Positions 35,860 through 46,983 of a stretch of 64,000 nucleotides of DNA are shown here, piece after piece (position 1 is the first letter of the stretch; every line of letters starts with the position of its first letter). Location: contig JAYKYS010000009.1 in assembly GCA_036924285.1 (NCBI GenBank), forward strand, positions 18,456,001 to 18,520,000, given 5' to 3'. The position numbers were made by a program, and so were the translations under genes. Source of the DNA: Asterella californica. Taxonomy: Eukaryota > Streptophyta > Marchantiopsida > Marchantiales > Aytoniaceae. The notes under the pieces were generated by a model, which had not been told where the DNA came from, did no database searches, and saw nothing but the letters and a program-made list of their open reading frames with translations.

Positions 35860-36085
35860 GAGTAGCAAATTGACCCAGACAGAACCCATAAGTGAAGAGC
35901 GGGCTGAGCCTTCCTGGAGGTATAAGTCCGGGAGTGGAATTGTAAAAACGCGTCGTTTAACAGAGGCATTAATATATCTTCTAACTCTTTTCGTCGGAAA
36001 GATTAGAACATATATTAAACACCCATGTACACGAAGTGTACATGGGTGAATAAGCAGCATGTTGAATATGCATGCTTCTTAACAT
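35860..36085 (+). repeat. Hairpin-module repeat, copy 4
   Basis: Has the ACCCATAAGTGAAGAG block, then GTATAAGTCCGGGAG. H1 lies at about 35969-36019, with arms TTAATATAT and ATATATTAA around TTCTAA/TTAGAA and the TCGTCGG loop. H2 at 36020-36048 has perfect 13-base arms CACCCATGTACAC around a GAA loop. It ends GTGAATAAGCAGCATG...ATATGCATGC. The H2 arm sequence differs from the other copies, yet pairing is kept. Confidence 0.75.
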
Positions 36086-37479
36086 TTGTATCAAAATATG
36101 CATCAAAAGTGCACTCCAAACAATATGAAAGAAAGACACAAAAAGAGATGGTGAGAAAATATATCTTAGGGTTCATCAAGATATTTAGACAAGAAGGGAA
36201 ATAAATATGGAAAGAGTGTTGAATCAGGTGGTTAAACCAGAGTCATTAAACATATTACAATGTACCTTTGTAATAATTGATACTTCCAAAGTTTGTTAAA
36301 CTTAGCATATTGACCTTTCATATTTCAGACGACTCTATTATGTAAATGTGATCTTTTTCGTCTTCCAAGTTTCGTTTCTAAACATTAACTTCATTTCCCT
36401 TCTTGGTATCTTGGAAGTTTTATGTGAACCGAACAGGAGAAAAACAATAAACATTGTGAATTACTGGACTCGACTCTTGCTTAAAAGCGATATGTTAGAA
36501 AAAAAACCAATAGAAATGTTTTTTAATGAAGTTTATCAATGCTTTTTTTCAAAGTTTGATAATAAATTTACATAGTGTGAATATGCATCCAAAGTGGCAC
36601 TTCAGCAAAAAGAGGGAAAACGACAAATGGGAAAAAAATTTGGGCTTCTTATTCGTTGAGCTATTCGTTATGCGACTGAAAGCTGTGGCCATTCGTTTGT
36701 GTCTGGAACAGTACGTACACAAGTTCGGTTTAAATTAAAACTGTGATCCTGATTTTAAGAGGAGATGTATTATATTATATAGCTCTAAATATAGTACATT
36801 ATTCTTATACTATAGTTAGAGTGGAAGGTCTAAATACAAAGCCAGAAGTTATCGCAATGATAACTGGACTGGTTTAGACTTCAGACGTCGGGTGTTCGAG
36901 GCAGAATAAGGAGATTTAAAATACATTCCTGTAACACGATAAATTTCATTAGTACATTCCCGTAACACGGTAATACTTCATTAATTTAGAAATGTAATAA
37001 TATAAGATTTAGAAGGGTCTGTAAACTACTGAACAGTGTCAAAAGTGCATCAGGAGCACATCTGATTAGTTCTCAGCAAAAATATTTCAGTATCAATAAT
37101 AAGAACACCTCTAATACATAGAACCAAGTGGACTCCAACCATAATGCAAGGAAGTCTTAACAATGAATAAGCATCCCAAACGAAGGGATGCAACTTACTG
37201 CGGAAAGAAAGCAACGTAGCTTGATTTTTGTGAAAAACAATTGGGTGAAGGTCTAGTAAGATAAAGTATTGGTGCTCGAGGTGTGGTTCACAGTTTTAAA
37301 AGTTCCGTTCATATTCTTGTTCTCGATTATTTCGACATATACGGATTGTCTTTTTTCTCGGGGTTACTCTACGAACTCTTGCTCTTCTTGTGATATGAGA
37401 AGAATTGTTAATAGGGAAACCCTATGATTAATTGAAAATAATTATTATTATATAATTATTAATTATTAATTATACTAAA
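36086..37479. other. AT-rich intergenic DNA
   Basis: No gene recognised. The frame at 36348-36575 has no known domain. A GTGTGAATATGCATCC phrase at 36577 is a stray piece of the hairpin-module repeat. TTCCCGTAACACGGTAA-like phrases near 36930-36975 are a small direct repeat. Confidence 0.45.
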
Positions 37480-37715
37480 CTCACAAACACGTCTGGAGTA
37501 AACCTGTAAGTGAAGAAAATAGAAACGCGCTTCCAAGACTATAAGTCCGGACGCTTGTTGACTAATAAATCAAATAAAATATAGACATTAATTTCTTACC
37601 TAACCTATCCCGCCGGAAGGGTTCGATAAGAAATTAACTGCTTGCTGACCTCTTCCATCTTCACATGGAAGAGGTGAATAAGCAACATGAATAATATGCA
37701 TGATTTTTAAACCCA
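37480..37715 (+). repeat. Hairpin-module repeat, copy 5
   Basis: Contains CTGTAAGTGAAGAAAA, CTTCCAAGACTATAAGTCCGG, H1 at 37589-37636 (outer arms TTAATTTCTTA and TAAGAAATTAA, loop CCCGCCGG) and H2 at 37649-37674 (10-base arms CCTCTTCCAT and ATGGAAGAGG). It ends GTGAATAAGCAACATGAATAATATGCATG. Good reference copy for both hairpins. Confidence 0.8.
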
Positions 37716-38574
37716 TGGTGCGAGTATAGAACTTGTTTAACAGAAGAAAAAGTTGATATCGTATTTTACCAAGCAACTCACGGAGCACTAGGGTTCTCCA
37801 TTAATCATACGATTACATCTTGATATAATCAGCTGGAAAATTACAAGGATCGCTCGATTGATATTCTCCAAAATTGAATCCGAAACTTACAATTTTGTCA
37901 CTTAAGGGTATGTATAACCACATTGGGGTTTAAGTAGAAGAGAGAAAAGTGATAAATTAGTGGGTAAGGCATAATTCTTTTGTGAGGATTGATAGACGTT
38001 GAGGTATTTGTCGATAATAAGCATATTTACTCCTTGACTTTCTTAACAGCAGGGTGCTTCATTTGTAAATTATTTTTAGATGAGTAGAAAAATCAAAATA
38101 GCGCTCTTTCTCTGCTCGAGTTACACTAAGGGTTTGTCTCTGTTACGTCCTGAAGTGTCTTTCTTATGCTATCATAACCTTTGGCTACTATCAAGATGTC
38201 ATGTGTACAACATTTTGCCCTTATTATGTTTGAGTTAGTATCTTTTAGTTCTCCATCCCATAGCTTGTCTCCCTTGACTCACGAGATTATTATTGGAGAC
38301 AAGAAGTCACTAAGTGATCATGATTGATAAATATCGATGAGCAACCAAAAATGAATGTTCATCTGAACTTCTCATTGGATAATTAGATATTGCATGTAAG
38401 AGTTATCGACATGTCTTGAGTCACGAACACTATTTTGTAATAAATATTAACTTCTGATTCACTGAAGATGCTCTAGAAAACCACGAGACGGAACTACTTA
38501 TGACGCAATGGAGATATGATCTAAACCTCTCTTTCTGGACTCTTGTTCTCTGGATCGTGCATTATTGACTTCGA
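37716..38574. other. Intergenic DNA
   Basis: No gene, repeat or RNA feature recognised. Confidence 0.45.
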
Positions 38575-38700
38575 AGTCATTACTAACTTCAGTATTTGCA
38601 TATTCACCTCTTCCAAGTTCGGAAGAGGAGAATACGCAAAGAGCTTTAATTTAAGTCTTAATCCTTCTTCTTGGAAGGGTTAGGCTATAAATTAAAGCTT
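38575..38700 (-). repeat. Hairpin-module repeat, copy 6 (inverted)
   Basis: The order is reversed: GCATATTCAC, H2 at 38607-38628 (CCTCTTCC/GGAAGAGG), then H1 at 38643-38698 (outer arms GCTTTAATTTA and TAAATTAAAGC, inner TTAATCCTTC and GAAGGGTTA). This is the same module on the minus strand. Confidence 0.75.
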
Positions 38701-40279
38701 ACAAATTAAAAATATTTTTACTCATGAGAGAGACATATTTTTATACCAGAGAAGGATTTTGTTCGCATGAATCATTTGTATAATTGAAGTGAGCATGTAT
38801 AATCAAGTTACCAAGTGGGTTTTAAATTTAGTGATTTAAATTTAGTGAAGTTAATTTAGAAAAATTTGAAATAAGTCACAATTTGCAAATCTTGTCGAGC
38901 AGCACTTTTCTCCATGAATGTGCAATTTAGTGCACAACATTCTTCACTATTTTTTTAAGGCTGTTGTCATCCAATTGTCGCTGATTATTTTGGTTATATG
39001 TTTAAAAGTTAATATTTTCCTCATTTTCTTATAAGTGAAGTTTGGATGCATATACATTAACTTTATATATTGCTACTCTTAACTTGAAGTTATAGAAAAA
39101 TCAAGATGTTGTTTATGATACGCTAAAGTTTCAAATATTCTCTTAACGTGAAGATTATGTTACGTATACATAGACCGGTGCAGTACTAACCGTTTGAGTC
39201 TAGAAATCGATCTGCGTGACCTCGAATCTCACTCCAAGAGAAAGAAGGAAGAAATTCTTGAAGGAAAAGTAAACGACTGCAACAAGAGGAGTTAGATGAA
39301 TTTCAAACCAAATGAGAAATTAAATTAAATTTTAAAGAGATATATTTATAGACCCGGAGAGGAGAGTACATGATTCGTTAAACCTGAAAATAATTATTGT
39401 AGAAGATACATTTGCACTGAAATACAATGAAACAATCAAGTTTATATAATTATGCAAGCTCTACTGGTATTATATCTTGTTGTATGTTGTGTTTTGTTCA
39501 TTTAGTGCTTGTAGTCCCGATGTTGCTAATCTACAATTAGTTTCATATAATTTTGCTATTTCCAAGAAATATTATATAAAATAAATTATGTTTGCTATGC
39601 ATTTGCAAAACCTACCATCGATTTTGAATTATTCAAAACAAGACAAAACTAGAGAAGCACGAGGTGGATTTATGGTCGATTGCCAAATGCAAGAGGTTTT
39701 CACTTGTAATGTACAATGTGGATACCCAAGCAAATGCATAGCACTCTTATTATTATTGCCAACACAACATTTGGTGTTATGCATTTGCATAACTAATTTT
39801 CGATTTTGTAGTTCAGAACAAGACGAATGTAAAGCATGATGAGATTTTTATGTTGGTCTCTCACTAACGATAACTGCTTATTATAACATGATCAGGAGAA
39901 AAATGCATAGCTTGGAAATGCTACTGCAAGCATAGCAACTTGTTGCTTTCTATGTTTCATCTAATCTATTTCATTTCTATTTATATTTGTTTAGATAAAG
40001 TATACCCTTTGAGGCTATATGTGATTTTGGATCTTTTCCCAATCTTAACTTTTAGATGGAATTTAGTTATTTAAAGATATGGAAACAAAATGATATTTGA
40101 CAGTACTAAATGACGTATTAGTCTAAATGTTTGAATCATACTTCATTTTAAACCAGAATTACAAGACACACTTTCATTGATCTATATCTTTTCCTAAATT
40201 GTGCTATGGTGTTGTTACATAACAGTAAGAAGTGTCATTCTTCCAAGCAGGTTGAGATAATCGTCTCGTCTTTGATAGT
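38701..40279. other. AT-rich intergenic DNA
   Basis: No gene recognised. Two AAGCAAATGCATAGC/TATGCATTTGC-type phrases near 39595 and 39730-39790 may be fragments of a further repeat. Confidence 0.45.
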
Positions 40280-40430
40280 ATTCACCTCATGTACACTTAG
40301 AAAACCGGATTGCTTTCTAAGTATACATTAATTTATGTCTTAACCTTTCTCGTCATGTGTACATTAATTTATCCCCTAACCTTCTCAACGACAAGGGTTA
40401 GTACGTACATTAATATGCACATGAAATGAC
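40280..40430 (-). repeat. Hairpin-module repeat, copy 7 (inverted, rearranged)
   Basis: TTCACCTCATGTACACTTAG pairs loosely with CTAAGTATACATTAA. Then follow two H1-like segments, TTATGTCTTAACC... and TTATCCCCTAACCTTCTC...AAGGGTTAG, both flanked by ACATTAAT. It ends TTAATATGCACATG. Confidence 0.5.
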
Positions 40431-40793
40431 ACCTTTTGGATCATAGAGTTTAGAAGTTATACTCTCAATAGCATGTCAAATTGTACTACAAGAGGTTATG
40501 TCAAGAGGTGTTGGCAGTTCAGATATTGATTAACACATATCAGTTAGAGAAAAACTTGAGTGTTGATAATAGCTTAATACATTTTCCGATAAGAGAAAAG
40601 GAGATTCGGTGTACAAGGCTATGGAAGAAAAGATTCGCACGCATCACAAGTGGATAGCTTTGAGTGATACCTCGACAAAAATATGGATTAGGTGGTATGA
40701 TTGTGATGAAAATACATTATGATATTTTCTTGATCTAATTATACCGGTGATAATATGAAACACATAGAATATTCGTTTTCACGTGAAGAATAC
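40431..40793. other. Intergenic DNA
   Basis: Nothing recognised. Confidence 0.45.
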
Positions 40794-41154
40794 AGAAATT
40801 TACTTGATGAAACCTTTAATACGCTTGCCGGACTTGAATCTGTTTTTTTTTTACATTACATTATTGGACTGCAACTCTGGCTGACAACAACAAGTTCAAC
40901 AGGTCAAATGCCATATCATCTGAATGCGAGACGTGTATGTAGCAGCCAATCACGTATTTACATAAAAAATTTAGTTTGAAGTATCTCTATAACAGATTAT
41001 CAACTAATGCCAGTTCTTATTTATCTTGTACGATGGAGGAACATCTATTGAACCCACTGTTGCCAATATGAGATGTTGTCAAATAAAACAATCTTAAGAA
41101 GGTGGAGTCAAGTCCTAAAAGAGTAATAGGGGGTGTCAAAGTTAAGAAACTTCT
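40794..41154. mobile_element. MITE-like element, copy 3
   Basis: The left arm from 40794 (AGAAATTTACTTGATGAAACC, then CGGACTTGAATC and ACATTACATTATT) matches the left arms of copies 1 and 2. The right arm ends at about 41154 and reads back as AGAAGTTTCTTAACTTTGACACC, then AGGACTTGACTCC. The interior AGATTATCAACTAATG...TTTATCTTGT (40990-41028) matches copy 2. At 361 bases it is close to the other two. Confidence 0.75.
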
Positions 41155-41500
41155 GAAATATTCGAAATTCGCGGGCGTGAGTTACGGCTTCGGCGAGACT
41201 GCGGTCAGTGTTTCATGCGGGCACCTCCTGAGGTACTTGCAAAAAACGCCGCGGGCGTTTTCTTAACGGCTATTCAGTGATTTCGTCCGTTTTCTTTTGC
41301 AATAGATTCTCTGTTGCTCAGAGTCATTATCTTGAGTGTATAAATGAAAATTAATCAGTGATAAAATCTTGATGTTCAGTCACAAACACGACCCAGAATG
41401 AGTCGCGATTATATACAAACTTATCTGTGATAATTTTATGATCAGTTATCTTTTTGTCGTTGAAGAATCTTTCCTCTGAACTTTGACACCCCCTAATAGA
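41131..41500. repeat. Inverted arms GGGGGTGTCAAAGTT around a GC-rich core
   Basis: GGGGGTGTCAAAGTT at about 41129-41143 is exactly inverted at about 41482-41496, and both sides abut TAATA. This looks like a second MITE sharing its left end with the right end of MITE copy 3. Part of the inside (41165-41270) is GC-rich, unlike the surroundings. A further GACACCCCCTAATA occurs at about 41928 in the same orientation as the right arm. Confidence 0.6.
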
Positions 41501-41509
41501 AGTGAAGTG

Positions 41510-41830
41510 AATCTCTAAGCACAATAGAGGTGTATAATATGCATGCAAGATGAACTTCTGAGAACTTTTGCTCGCTTGCTGTTAATGAGAAAATGTATGA
41601 GTGTTGAATAAAAAATAAAAAGTTATATAAATGTTATTTATTAGTGTAGCCTGAGAACGCTGGAAAAACCAGACCAACGTGACCATAAGAAGAACGTGAA
41701 ACGATGCACTCCCCTGAGTAAATATGCGAATCACTGATCACTACTAGATGAGAAATCCAAAGTTGAATTTATTACCTCGCCTTTCCGATGGAGGAGGTAA
41801 AGTGAATATATATGCACGCTGGTGAAGTGA
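41510..41830 (+). repeat. Hairpin-module repeat, copy 8
   Basis: Contains ATAATATGCATGCAAGATGAACTTCTGAG, GCTTGCTGTTAATGAGAAAA, a GACCATAAGAAGAACG block, a CCTC...GAGG hairpin near 41775-41797, and GTGAATATATATGCACG. It gives the longest view of the first block of the module. Confidence 0.65.
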
Positions 41831-42207
41831 ATCTCTACGTACGGTCGAGATAACCCGTCAAGAGTAAAATAAAAAGTACCAAATCCGATGCATAGTCTAA
41901 ACCTTTCTGGCCAAAACGAAGAATGACACCCCCTAATATCGGGCCAGGCCGGAGACGTCCGTCGAGAACGCAACAGGGTTCGACGTGTGAGATACCGGTT
42001 GAAGGCGGTCGATGGTTACCGGTGACGGGCTAGTGCATCGAAGTGTGTGACAGCACACTCAGTAATGGACTCCGATAACCAACGATAGGAAGGAAAAATC
42101 TCGTGACGAGGAATTTGGTGGATAGACAAAGTTCTAGTGAATTTTGGGATCCAAATGTAGGTCGTCGTCGGCTCTTAATTTTGACGTAGTCTTGTTGGTG
42201 AAGAATT
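41831..42207 (+). promoter_or_regulatory. Upstream region of RRP46
   Basis: GC content rises after about 41940. The promoter and leader must lie between the repeats and the start codon at 42208, but no defined element was recognised. Confidence 0.35.
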
Positions 42208-44999
42208 ATGAGCAATTTGGAGAAGCTCGAGCAAGTCAGAACAGATGGCCGAACTGCAAACCAGCTGCGGCCTCTGCTGTGCACGAGAGGTCTGCTTGAA
42301 CGTGCCCATGGTTCTGCAAGATGGCAGCAGGGTATGCGGTTTCAGCCTACCGGTCACACTTGGTTTAGTCCTCGACCGTTGCATCTTCATGTCAAAGTTT
42401 CTGTACAGCACCTTTTCTATCTTTCCTCGATGTTTTGACTACTGTCAGCTTTCGTGGTGCTGTTCCACGGGACGTAATAATCTTAGTCAGTAGTGGCCTG
42501 ACGCTACTGAAGTGAAGAGAGAAATTTGAATTTGTTTACACATCGATATCTTCGTCGTCTGCGAATTGCGGAGTGCTACTCTCAGAAATCCTTCTCAACT
42601 TTCCATTCCATCTAGGCGTCTCATTTTAGACCGCTGTCTCAGAATTTGATTTGGGATTAATCAAGACTTTGTACTGGATTTTTCTGCCTGTTGCCCATGT
42701 CAGACAACACAATAATGATGGCAGCGGTTTATGGACCAAAGCCTGCGTCGGGCAAATGGGAAAATCCAGAGCGTGCAACCCTTGAAGTCATTTGGAAGAC
42801 GAAAAGCGGCATAGCAGGTCTGTGAATTTAGGTAGAAACCTAGCTCATTGAATGAATGTGGATGAATCACGCACGCCCAAAAAGTACTCGAGGTCCATGC
42901 TGTTGTCGGTAGCTGTGTTTGTCCAGAGTGGATGGACTCGGCTGTAGAATTTGATCTTTGATCTAGCCTTTAGACTTTGTGTCGTAATGGAGCTGGATCT
43001 TGGATGCCCTGCTTACTGCAGTGTTTACATTCAGGATTTAAGACTTTATGATGATTTTTCGCTCACCCACAGAGGCCAAACTCTCTAGAGACGTGAGGTG
43101 AGGCTTTGTCCCTTGCTCAAGGTAGAGGAAAATGGCATATGCTGGGAGGAGACTGGGGCCCCATCAAGCAACAAACTAAAGAAAGTCATCGGACGAATAC
43201 AGGTAATGCTGAGAAGGAAGCTGAAGTTACAATACGAAGAACACTGGATTACATCGTCCTCTCATCCATGCACCCCAACACCGTTATCTCCATCGTATTC
43301 CAGGTAATCAACTTACGCAATCGGACTACCGTGATTAGTTGAAGGTTTGGACCGCACTCCATGTTTCAAGAACTTAGTTCCGATTGCATTTTGGGATACT
43401 TTTCCTTGCTTTAAGATAATGAACCAGACCTACTTATGTTGCAGGTTGTTAATGACGATGGAGCTGTATCCTTTTCCGGTCTGCTTGTCGCTTTTTATAC
43501 GTTTCTAAGTGCAGCCTCTGTAAACGGTGGTTCGTAGCCGTCGGGAGAACGCTCGCAGTTGAGGGAATGGGATGAGGCATTAGAGGGAATGGATGAGGCA
43601 TGAGATAAGATGGCTGTAAACGGAGGTTACGTAGACCCTTGACTACTCCTTCGGGCAGATACTTGCGTGCGCGATGAATGCAGCTTGTGCTGCTTTGGTC
43701 GACGCTGGGATTCCGCTTAATGGCCTAATAGGTAAAAGTCCAACCGCCACCTACCGGCTATATGTCTGCAGGAGGTCAACCAGTGTTTTCTGGATCGGAG
43801 AATAACCAAATGACTGCTTGATCTGTTCGATCTAGGTTCGACTTTTCTGTTTTCAGGTTTAAGATCATACTACAGCACAAGCAACTGTGACCTTATGACT
43901 TGCCCCTGCCTCTTAGATACCGTTCTTCGGGCGTAGTCGACAGGAAGAAACGGATGTGCTCACTTTCACGCTCGTTCCCTAAACCCTAAACCTGAACGCT
44001 TTAGTCCTTCAAGCAGCAGGTCATGGTCCTGCTGCTTTTAATGATCTTTTAACTCTTAATCTCGTGTCTTTGTTCAGTTGCCGTGAGTGTCGGTGTGACG
44101 AAGCATGGAGCAGTTGTTCTTGATCCTACAAAGGCGGAAACGAAGGTGCACTTTGTTTCTATCTTTTTGCTTTTTGCTATTTGCTTCGTACTGGGTTAAA
44201 ATCCAATGACTCCGTAAGTTTGTTTGTCATCGACTTGACTAACTGTTTTGGAGGAGAGAGCGGATCCTGTTCCAGAACATTCGAGCACATGTTTGTCTGG
44301 TATTTCCCAATCGGCCGAAGTCGACGGTTGCTGGATTGCCCGCTCCAGTCGCTGGTGAGCCTGCGGAGACTGGGATCATAACGTGTATGACACGAGGAGG
44401 AATGTCGGGTAAGGTGTTGAAATGCGTTTTCCCTCAGATAAGAAAGTATAGTTCAGTTTTCGATGGTCTATCGTCCTACTAACCAACGTAAGGCTTTCAC
44501 AGCTTACGGACTAGGTCTCCGCACCTCAAATCAGGAGCTTTTGGACTCTTAAATCTGTGTCCAGATATTCTGTTCTACTGTTCTACTGGCCTGATCCGCC
44601 CGTCTCCTTTCTCGTGGTAGTTTATCATCGTCGGAGATTTCTGGACTTGCTCTGATATATTGCCTGGCGTGTGATTCCTCTGTTGCGGTCTTGCGATCCC
44701 TAGTATGCACATCTTTTGAGGTTTGAGATTGTTTCTCCGGCCACGAGTAGCATATCGTGAATCTGTGTGGTTTCTAAGACCCGCCTAGAATATCAGTTGA
44801 CACCTTTGTTACAACCTAGAAGTATTGAGACCAAAATGTACGCTCCGGATTTTACAAATCTAGCATGTCCTTAAAACCGAAAATCTGGATTTCTACAGTG
44901 GATGAGTTCATGACTTGCTTAGAAAGAGGACGAGCAGCAAGCGTGAAGATTGCCAACTTTACACGAACTAGCTTAGAACGTTGTCAAGTGAGTTTCTAA
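42208..44999 (+). CDS. RRP46: Exosome complex subunit RRP46 (RNase PH-like)
   Basis: A ring subunit of the eukaryotic RNA exosome, which carries out 3'-5' RNA processing and decay. Eight exons fit in phase with GT-AG borders: 42208-42331, 42704-42817, 43203-43303, 43445-43465, 43659-43731, 44078-44145, 44276-44408 and 44899-44999. The total is 735 bases, 244 residues, close to the family length. Landmarks in order: DGRTANQLRPL, RAHGSARW, AAVYGPKPASGK, NPERATLEVIWK, HPNTVISIVFQ, VVNDDGA, CAMNAACAALVDAGIPL, VAVSVGVTKHGAVVLDP, AHVCLVFPNR, ETGIITCMTRGGMS, and LERGRAASVKIANF. Exon 4 is a 21-base microexon that codes for the conserved VVNDDGA. Intron 5 contains a CCTAAACCCTAAACC telo-box-like stretch near 43978. 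No damage is seen. Confidence 0.94.
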
Positions 45000-46983
45000 C
45001 TTCGTCAGCTCTTTGTCATAGTAGCTTAGCTATGCAGCTTGACAGTTTGAACTAGCATTTGTACATTTCAATCGTCGTAAGGAGTTGCAGTTCGGTGCTT
45101 GTGAAACGTATAGTCGGATGGTTTTAATCATCCGATGATTGGATACATCGGTCTTTCCATACGTTCTTTATTATCATCGTATAGACACGGGTGTTTCTGG
45201 TTCTGTTCTCGCGAAGTTCGTACTGGCTTGGTTATTAGGGTTACTGGTAAGTTACGGTACAGCACCAGTTTTATGGCTTTTATTGTCTTCTTGTGTGCAG
45301 CGTGGGTACGAGATGCTCAATGCGTGAGTAGACACCAGGTTAACTTACCCGCTTATAGAGCGGTATCTTTGTGACGTAAAATGTACTTTTTATGCAGCAT
45401 ACAATTTTGACAGATAGGATTACCTTGTACATCAAGTAAGAAGTGATTTCTATGAATAGATACTGGAAGCGGAGGAGACATACTTAGAGTTCGTCTACTA
45501 TCCGAACAGCTAGTCACCAGGACAGTAAAACACAAGCTAACACTACCGGAGTCGCGAGTTGCCCGGTCGCTCTGTTACTTTCCAGTTTCATTTCAGTGAA
45601 TACATTTCGAAGCGAGCTTGGAACGATATTTGCTCCCTCGATGGGAGGAACTGGTAGCTGGTTGTTATACCAGGATGTTGGATAAGTCGACCCATTTGAG
45701 TCATGTATCACAGTGTTTACGGTGTTCGTCCAGCGAGGAGGTACAACTGATGCGTCACATATACTATCATGTTATTGCTCCTGGTGCTTTAGATCTTATT
45801 TTCGTTTCTGCAGTAGAAATCGCATATGCATAAATTTGTATGCACCGCGTAGTGTACCTTTCTTGTATATTGCCCTTCCATACCAGGGAGTACCATCTCT
45901 GGCAATGTGCTTTACATTTCCGCCCCTTGGTTACAGATACTAGGGGGTTAAGTTTGTGACCGTAGTGTGATTCGTTCTGCTATAGTCATGTAACAACATA
46001 TACTATCATATTATCTTTGTTGGGAGAATTGACACTCTGGTGTTGCGTCTGCTGGCTCGATTATTCCCGAATGCCGCCTGTATGCTTCTCCAGACGATGT
46101 ACCTTGTGTTTTGTTTGTCCTTTTCTAGATATCCTGCTCTTCATGTTCTCTTCATGTTCTCTGCTTTTGAGACTTGTCGCTCTATATTATAGTTATAGTT
46201 GGTAACGAGCTGAGGGGGCATCGCATTTGTACTTGTATTTTGTCATACAGCCACCAGGGGTATCATCTTGGATATGTGCTCACCCTACACATTTCCTCTT
46301 GGCCCGACCTCGGTTATATACATTCGCTGATTTCTCAAAACCAAGTTAGCATACATGTTACCACTCTTTGTTACTCACTCTTTGTTACTCACCTTGTACT
46401 TGCATGGGTTCAAAACTATTTGGGTTTACCTAAATGTGCGGGCGAAGTCACTGCTTTCTCAGAAAGCTGCTTTACCCGTGTATCAGTATAGACTATCATA
46501 TTATCTTCTTCCTCTTTCCGCTTAATAGCTCGTGTAGAAAGCCTTCAGAATGAAATTTTACCGCCTGTAAGCCTGTGTATTCCAGTTTAGTTGGACAAAA
46601 GAAGACATGATGCCTTTGGTTCTTATATTGGCTCGGCTACCTGCTTTATGGAGGTCACTCGGGAATTATCCTCCTCACACAGTGACATTATATTATGTTA
46701 ACAGTGTAATGTGGAGTTGTAACGTAGAAGCATAAATCTCGATGGTCTACGCAGTACTAGCTTCCACACAGTTCCCGAGTTTCATTTTGCGGCGGCCATT
46801 CATTCCAAGTTTGTGTATATATTTCCTCTTCCGCTATAGTGCAATCAGACTCTTCCTTCCTTGTGTCAGTCTCGTGCCTTCGCCGCGTGTATGCGTGAGG
46901 TCTCGCTTCGTGTGTGTCTTGTCTCTCCTCTCTCTGTGTCCTTATCTGTCTATCGTGTCTAGATCTCCACGGTCTGTGTGGAA
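45000..46983. other. Intergenic DNA, no confident gene
   Basis: Open frames are short and lack domains. A phrase ATACTATCATATTATCTT recurs near 45755, 46000 and 46490. Two small perfect duplications are present (TTCATGTTCTC at about 46140, CTTTGTTACTCAC at about 46370). A CT-rich, leader-like stretch precedes 46984. Confidence 0.4.

Noticed and set aside
41241..41265. Bacterial-type terminator hairpin (AACGCC...GGCGTTTT)
   Set aside because: The gene structures and transposons here are eukaryotic nuclear; the hairpin is the GC-rich core of a MITE-like element.
8425..41830. CRISPR-like array from the repeated hairpins
   Set aside because: Units are kilobases apart, in both orientations, diverged, and lie in a plant nuclear context without spacers or cas genes.
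43093..43202. Extra RRP46 exon EAKLSRD near 43079-43100
   Set aside because: An acceptor-donor pair exists, but including it breaks the phase or inserts residues absent from the family. Joining exon 2 directly to 43203 restores the conserved EKE segment.
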